This document shows, piece after piece, positions 60,825 to 64,000 of a stretch of 64,000 nucleotides of DNA. The stretch's first letter is position 1; every line of letters starts with the position of its first letter. The notes under the pieces are model-generated. The model was not told the DNA's origin. It saw only the letters and a list, made by a program, of their open reading frames with translations, and did no database searches. The stretch is from Oscillospiraceae bacterium. Lineage in GTDB: Bacteria > Bacillota > Clostridia > Oscillospirales > Acutalibacteraceae. The stretch is taken from assembly GCA_022650485.1 (NCBI GenBank), contig JALCPP010000004.1, forward strand, positions 124,001 to 188,000, in the 5' to 3' direction. Position numbers and translations under genes: made by a program.

Positions 60825-62282
60825 TTGGAAAAGAACAGCGAAAAAAGGACAAATCTGACCATGCTGACCGATTTTTATGAAATCACCATGGCCAACGGGT
60901 ATTTCACGAACGGGCACCGGGACACCACGGTCTACTTCGATATGTTTTTTCGTGAAATTCCGGACAACGGCGGTTACGCCATTATGGCGGGAGTCCAGCA
61001 GCTTGTGGAATACCTGAAAAACCTGAAATTCACACCGGAAGATATTGAGTATCTTCGCAACTGCGGGATTTTTAATGAGGAATTTATTCAGTACCTGGCA
61101 AATTTTCACTTCTGCTGTGACGTTTGGTCGGTGCCGGAGGGAATGCCGATTTTCCCAGGGGAGCCGATTATTACCGTGCGCGGGCCGGTTATTCAGGCGC
61201 AATTTATTGAAACCATGATTCTGCTGACCGTCAATCATCAGAGCCTGATTGCGACCAAGGCGAACCGCATCTGCCGCGCGGCGGCGGGAAGACCGGTAAT
61301 GGAGTTCGGCTCACGGCGCGCACAGGGCGCGGACGGTGCCATTTTCGGCGCACGCGCCACGTACATCGGCGGCTGCTGCGGAACGGCCTGCACCATCTGC
61401 GACCGGGAATACGGCGTCCCGGCTCTCGGTACGATGGCGCACAGCTGGATTCAGCTTTTTGATTCAGAGCTGGATGCGTTCCGTGCGTATGCGCAGGAGT
61501 ACCCGGAAAACTGTATGCTGCTGGTGGATACTTACAATGTCCTGAAGTCAGGGCTTCCCCATGCGATTCAGGTTTTTCGGGAAGAAATTCTGCCGCGTGG
61601 TTTTCGCCCGGGCGGAATTCGTATCGACAGCGGCGACATTACGTATCTTTCCAAAAAGGCGAGAAAAATCCTGGATGACGCGGGATTTCCGGACTGCAAA
61701 ATCTGTGCTTCCAACTCGCTGGATGAATATATCATCCGCGATATGCTGATGCAGGGGGCAAAGGTGGACAGCTTCGGTGTCGGCGAACGCATGATTACTT
61801 CTTCCAGCCACCCGGTGTTCGGCGGCGTGTACAAGCTCAGCGGGGTTGAAAACAAAGACGGAACCATTACCCCGAAGATCAAAATCAGCGAAAATGTGTC
61901 GAAAATTACGACGCCGGGCTTTAAAAAGCTGTGGCGGCTTTACGACCGGACCAGCGGCAAGGCGCTGGCGGACGTCATCACTTTGGCCGACGAGGTTATT
62001 GACGAAACACGCCCCTATGAAATTTTCGACCCGAATTTTGTCTGGAAGCGCAAGACACTCCGGAATTTTACGGCGAAAGATATCAGGGTTCAGCTGTTCC
62101 GTAACGGAGAAAGCCTGACGCAGGCGCAGCCGCTGAAAGACCTTCAGACATTCTGCGCGGGTCAGGTCGACACGCTGTGGGACGAAGTCAAGCGGTTTGA
62201 AAATCCGCACCGTTATTATGTCGACCTGTCGTGCAAGCTGTGGGATATGAAGAGCAGGCTGATTTCCCAGTACTCCTTTTAA
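60825..62282 (+). CDS. pncB: Nicotinate phosphoribosyltransferase
   Basis: 485 residues. N-terminus LTMLTDFYEITMANGYF, phosphoribosyl site segments MEFGSRRAQGADGAIFGARA and RIDSGDITYLSKKARKI, with the GVGERMITSS turn. It makes nicotinate mononucleotide in NAD salvage, using ATP. ATG 60816 directly abuts GGGGG, so TTG 60825 (9-nt spacing) is preferred. Monocistronic. Confidence 0.93.
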   Translation: MEKNSEKRTNLTMLTDFYEITMANGYFTNGHRDTTVYFDMFFREIPDNGGYAIMAGVQQLVEYLKNLKFTPEDIEYLRNCGIFNEEFIQYLANFHFCCDVWSVPEGMPIFPGEPIITVRGPVIQAQFIETMILLTVNHQSLIATKANRICRAAAGRPVMEFGSRRAQGADGAIFGARATYIGGCCGTACTICDREYGVPALGTMAHSWIQLFDSELDAFRAYAQEYPENCMLLVDTYNVLKSGLPHAIQVFREEILPRGFRPGGIRIDSGDITYLSKKARKILDDAGFPDCKICASNSLDEYIIRDMLMQGAKVDSFGVGERMITSSSHPVFGGVYKLSGVENKDGTITPKIKISENVSKITTPGFKKLWRLYDRTSGKALADVITLADEVIDETRPYEIFDPNFVWKRKTLRNFTAKDIRVQLFRNGESLTQAQPLKDLQTFCAGQVDTLWDEVKRFENPHRYYVDLSCKLWDMKSRLISQYSF

Positions 62283-62291
62283 GGCGGATGC

Positions 62292-62320
62292 TTGACTTAT
62301 TTTTAAAAATTGTTTAATAT
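62292..62320 (+). promoter_or_regulatory. Promoter of rnpB
   Basis: TTGACT (62292-62297), 17-nt AT-rich spacer, TAATAT (62315-62320), 18 nt before the mature RNA. Confidence 0.75.
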
Positions 62321-62337
62321 AGTAGGACAGTAATCAG

Positions 62338-62687
62338 ATGCGAGCAGGCCGGGCAGCCGCGGGCGCAGCGCGAAAGCGCGCGTGCGAGGAAAGTCCGAGC
62401 TCCACAGGGCGAGAATAACGGCTAACGGCCGCCGGGGGCGACCCTAGGGACAGTGCAACAGAAACAAACCGCCGCTTTTTGCGGTAAGGATGGAAAGGTG
62501 GGGTAAGAGCCCACCAGCGTGCGGGAGACCGCACGGCTGTGCAAACCCTATTCGGAGCAACACCGCAGAGGGACGTCAGGCGCCGGCCCGGCGCGTCCCG
62601 AGAAGGTGGCACTGAGCCGCGGTGGCAACACCCGGCCAAGATAGATGGTTGCTTAAGACAGAACTCGGCTTACAGACCTGGTCGCAT
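62338..62687 (+). ncRNA. rnpB: RNase P RNA (class A)
   Basis: The ends pair as P1 (ATGCGAGCAGG with CCTGGTCGCAT). All universal blocks are present: GAGGAAAGTCCGAGCTCC (CR-I), ACAGAAACAAACCGC, GGTAAGAGCCCACC, GCAACACCG, and AGATAGATGGTTGC with ACAGAACTCGGCTTACAG. The catalytic subunit that matures tRNA 5' ends. The layout is class A although the host is a Firmicute; clostridia commonly carry class A. Confidence 0.97.
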
Positions 62688-62698
62688 GATTTCGATAT

Positions 62699-62733
62699 AA
62701 AGCCCGCCGTTTCGGCGGGCTTTATTTTTTTTG
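62699..62733 (+). terminator. rnpB terminator
   Basis: Stem AAAGCCCGCCG / CGGCGGGCTTT and T-run ATTTTTTTT. Confidence 0.9.
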
Positions 62734-62800
62734 CTGTGTAATCAGGGTTTGGCATTTGCCGGTCAGGGAAAAAGCGCAGGAAAAAATCTGCCGGAATCTC

Positions 62801-62854
62801 TTGACAAAAAAAATAAATCGGAATATCATATCATATGAACAATGATTCATATGA
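62801..62854 (+). promoter_or_regulatory. Promoter and ArsR/CadC-type operator
   Basis: TTGACA (62801-62806), 17-nt spacer, TATCAT (62824-62829). A perfect palindrome TCATATGAA-CAATGA-TTCATATGA (62831-62854) overlaps the transcription start and matches the AT-rich ArsR/SmtB operator pattern. Metal binding by the regulator should release it. Confidence 0.85.
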
Positions 62855-63217
62855 ATGGATGATGATAGTATGGAAAACGAAAGTAAAGTCCTTTCTCAGC
62901 AGGAAACTCCGCTGGAAAAGGCGGAAAAAGATATGCCGGATGAAGAGATTCTGTACGACCTGGCAGACCTTTTCAAGATTTTTGCCGATTCCACAAGGAT
63001 CAAGATTCTTTACGTATTGCTGGAATCGGAATTCTGTGTCTGCGACATCGCCCAGGTGCTGGGCATGAACCAGTCCGCTATTTCGCATCAGCTGCGTGTG
63101 CTTAAGCAGAGCAAGCTGGTCAAGTACCGCCGGGAAGGCCGGGCCATCCTTTATTCCCTTGCGGACGGGCACGTGCGCGCGATTCTCGACCAGGGCATGG
63201 AGCATGTAGGCGAATAA
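62855..63217 (+). CDS. ArsR/SmtB-family metal-sensing repressor (CadC-like)
   Basis: 120 residues (or 115 from ATG 62870). Winged helix LADLFKIFADSTRIKIL and NQSAISHQLRVLKQSKLV, with the alpha-3 metal motif EFCVCDIA (C61, C63). The N-terminal tail has no cysteine, unlike classic CadC, so the metal site may differ. First gene of a metal-resistance operon. Confidence 0.92.
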   Translation: MDDDSMENESKVLSQQETPLEKAEKDMPDEEILYDLADLFKIFADSTRIKILYVLLESEFCVCDIAQVLGMNQSAISHQLRVLKQSKLVKYRREGRAILYSLADGHVRAILDQGMEHVGE

Positions 63218-63240
63218 ATTTAGAACGGAGGCACCGATGG

Positions 63241-63459
63241 ATGAAAAAGAAAATCAGACTGATCGACCTTGACTGTGCGGCGTGCGCGGCGAAAATGGAG
63301 CATGCCATTCAAAAAATTCCGGGAGTCAATCATGCGGCCGTCAGCTTTTTGACGCAGAAATTGACTTTGGATGCGGAAGACAGCCGTTTTGATGAAATTT
63401 TAAAGCAGGCGGAAAACGTCTGCAAAAAAATAGAGCCGGATTGTAAACTGGATCTGTAA
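63241..63459 (+). CDS. Heavy-metal-associated (HMA) domain protein
   Basis: 72 residues of ferredoxin-like HMA fold, with the metal-binding CxxC in DLDCAACAAKMEHAI. It is normally the N-terminal domain of a zinc/cadmium pump; here it is a separate gene 28 nt before the pump, and may act as its metallochaperone. GGAGG before the ATG. Confidence 0.9.
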   Translation: MKKKIRLIDLDCAACAAKMEHAIQKIPGVNHAAVSFLTQKLTLDAEDSRFDEILKQAENVCKKIEPDCKLDL

Positions 63460-63487
63460 TCCATATCATTGAAACGGGGGCGGCGGC

Positions 63488-64000
63488 ATGAATCAAAAAC
63501 AAAAGAAAACAATCCTGCGCGTTTGTGTGGGCGCGGTCCTTCTTGCAGCCCTGATTTTCCTGCCGGTTCGGGGAATCCAAAGGCTCCTTCTGGCTTTGGT
63601 GCCGTACCTGATTGTCGGCGGTGATGTGCTTTGGAAAGCAGCGCGAAACCTTGCGCACGGGCAGGTGTTTGACGAAAATTTTCTGATGTGCGTCGCGACC
63701 GTCGGCGCCTTTTGGATCGGCGAGTACCCGGAAGCCGTGGCCGTGATGCTGTTTTATCAGGTTGGCGAGCTGTTTCAAAGCTATGCGGTGGGTCGGTCGC
63801 GCAAGTCGATTTCCAGCCTGATGGAGATTCGGCCGGATTACGCTAATCTGGAGGAAAACGGGAAACTGCGCCGGGTAGACCCGGAGGATGTTCCGGTCGG
63901 GGAGATCATCACCGTTCTTCCCGGTGAAAAAATTCCGCTGGACGGCGTTGTGACAAAGGGCAGTTCCGGTGTGAATACTTCCGCTTTGACCGGGGAATCC
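63488..64000 (+). CDS. Heavy-metal P-type ATPase, ZntA/CadA type (3' end missing)
   Basis: The first 171 residues of a P1B-type pump: hydrophobic start (VCVGAVLLAALIFLP), membrane helices, the QVGELFQSYAVGRSRKSI junction typical of Zn/Cd/Pb pumps, and the actuator domain ending SALTGES at the window edge. It lacks the N-terminal HMA domain, which is encoded by the previous gene. The ArsR operator upstream should make it metal-inducible. Confidence 0.93.
   Translation, partial: MNQKQKKTILRVCVGAVLLAALIFLPVRGIQRLLLALVPYLIVGGDVLWKAARNLAHGQVFDENFLMCVATVGAFWIGEYPEAVAVMLFYQVGELFQSYAVGRSRKSISSLMEIRPDYANLEENGKLRRVDPEDVPVGEIITVLPGEKIPLDGVVTKGSSGVNTSALTGES

Noticed and set aside
62334-62639. Minus-strand 101-codon frame
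   Set aside because: It lies entirely antisense to the RNase P RNA.

Overview
The window looks like chromosomal DNA of a monoderm, anaerobic, spore-forming clostridium. Supporting signs are the SufD-SufS-SufU iron-sulfur operon, [FeFe]-hydrogenase maturases (HydE, HydF), an A-type flavoprotein beside rubredoxin, the cotJABC spore-coat operon, a monoderm type IV pilus operon, strong AGGAGG-type ribosome sites and frequent TTG/GTG starts. GC content is moderate. Placement near Oscillospirales/Ruminococcaceae is inference from gene content, not proven.

Layout. 1-6.1 kb: end of sufD, sufS, sufU; a reverse-strand lipoprotein; a DUF815 ATPase and a binding-protein-like lipoprotein with a peptidoglycan-binding tail. 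6.25-10.5 kb: a tRNA-Arg(CCT) gene and, 4.1 kb further on, a 56-bp copy of its 3' half bracket an IS5-type transposase relic and a reverse-strand operon (ECF S-like membrane protein, HydE, TM1266-type regulator, HydF); this is a probable integrated segment. 10.6-15.6 kb: a small gene, a CPBP protease, tadA, a lipoprotein, an ImmR/ImmA-like pair, a sigma-region-4-like pair, and an unusual Ogt-thioesterase fusion. 15.6-16.8 kb: a decayed serine recombinase next to a stray copy of the cotJC 3' end. 16.9-34.1 kb: one long type IV pilus operon (PilB, PilT, PilC, major pilin, PilD, fused PilM-PilN, PilO, pseudopilins, a PilX-like protein and a 1493-residue DUF5057 exported protein). 34.2-44.6 kb: a reverse-strand sugar operon (FGGY kinase, split transketolase, zinc dehydrogenase, ABC importer, histidine phosphatase) with a divergent DeoR-type regulator, bracketed by IS256-like and IS3-like transposase relics. 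44.7-48.7 kb: cotJABC with cotJC split. 48.9-64 kb: YbhN-like protein, GntR/ABC-2 exporter, FprA/rubredoxin, PAP2 phosphatase, calcium-type P-ATPase, AI-2E family permease, Xre regulator, nicotinate phosphoribosyltransferase, RNase P RNA, and an ArsR/HMA/heavy-metal ATPase operon running off the end.

The most striking find is in cotJC (manganese-catalase-type spore coat protein). The first 29 codons lie at 47600-47686 and the remaining 171 at 44765-45280. The 2.3 kb between them carries a large serine recombinase, an amidase-domain gene and a small divergent ORF. An identical 8-bp core lies at both junctions, and the element-side arms are near-perfect inverted repeats. Recombination at the core would restore an exact in-frame 200-residue CotJC. 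This has the architecture of the sporulation-excised elements known from sigK (skin) and some other spore genes.

All calls rest on reading the sequence and translated frames; no database search was run.
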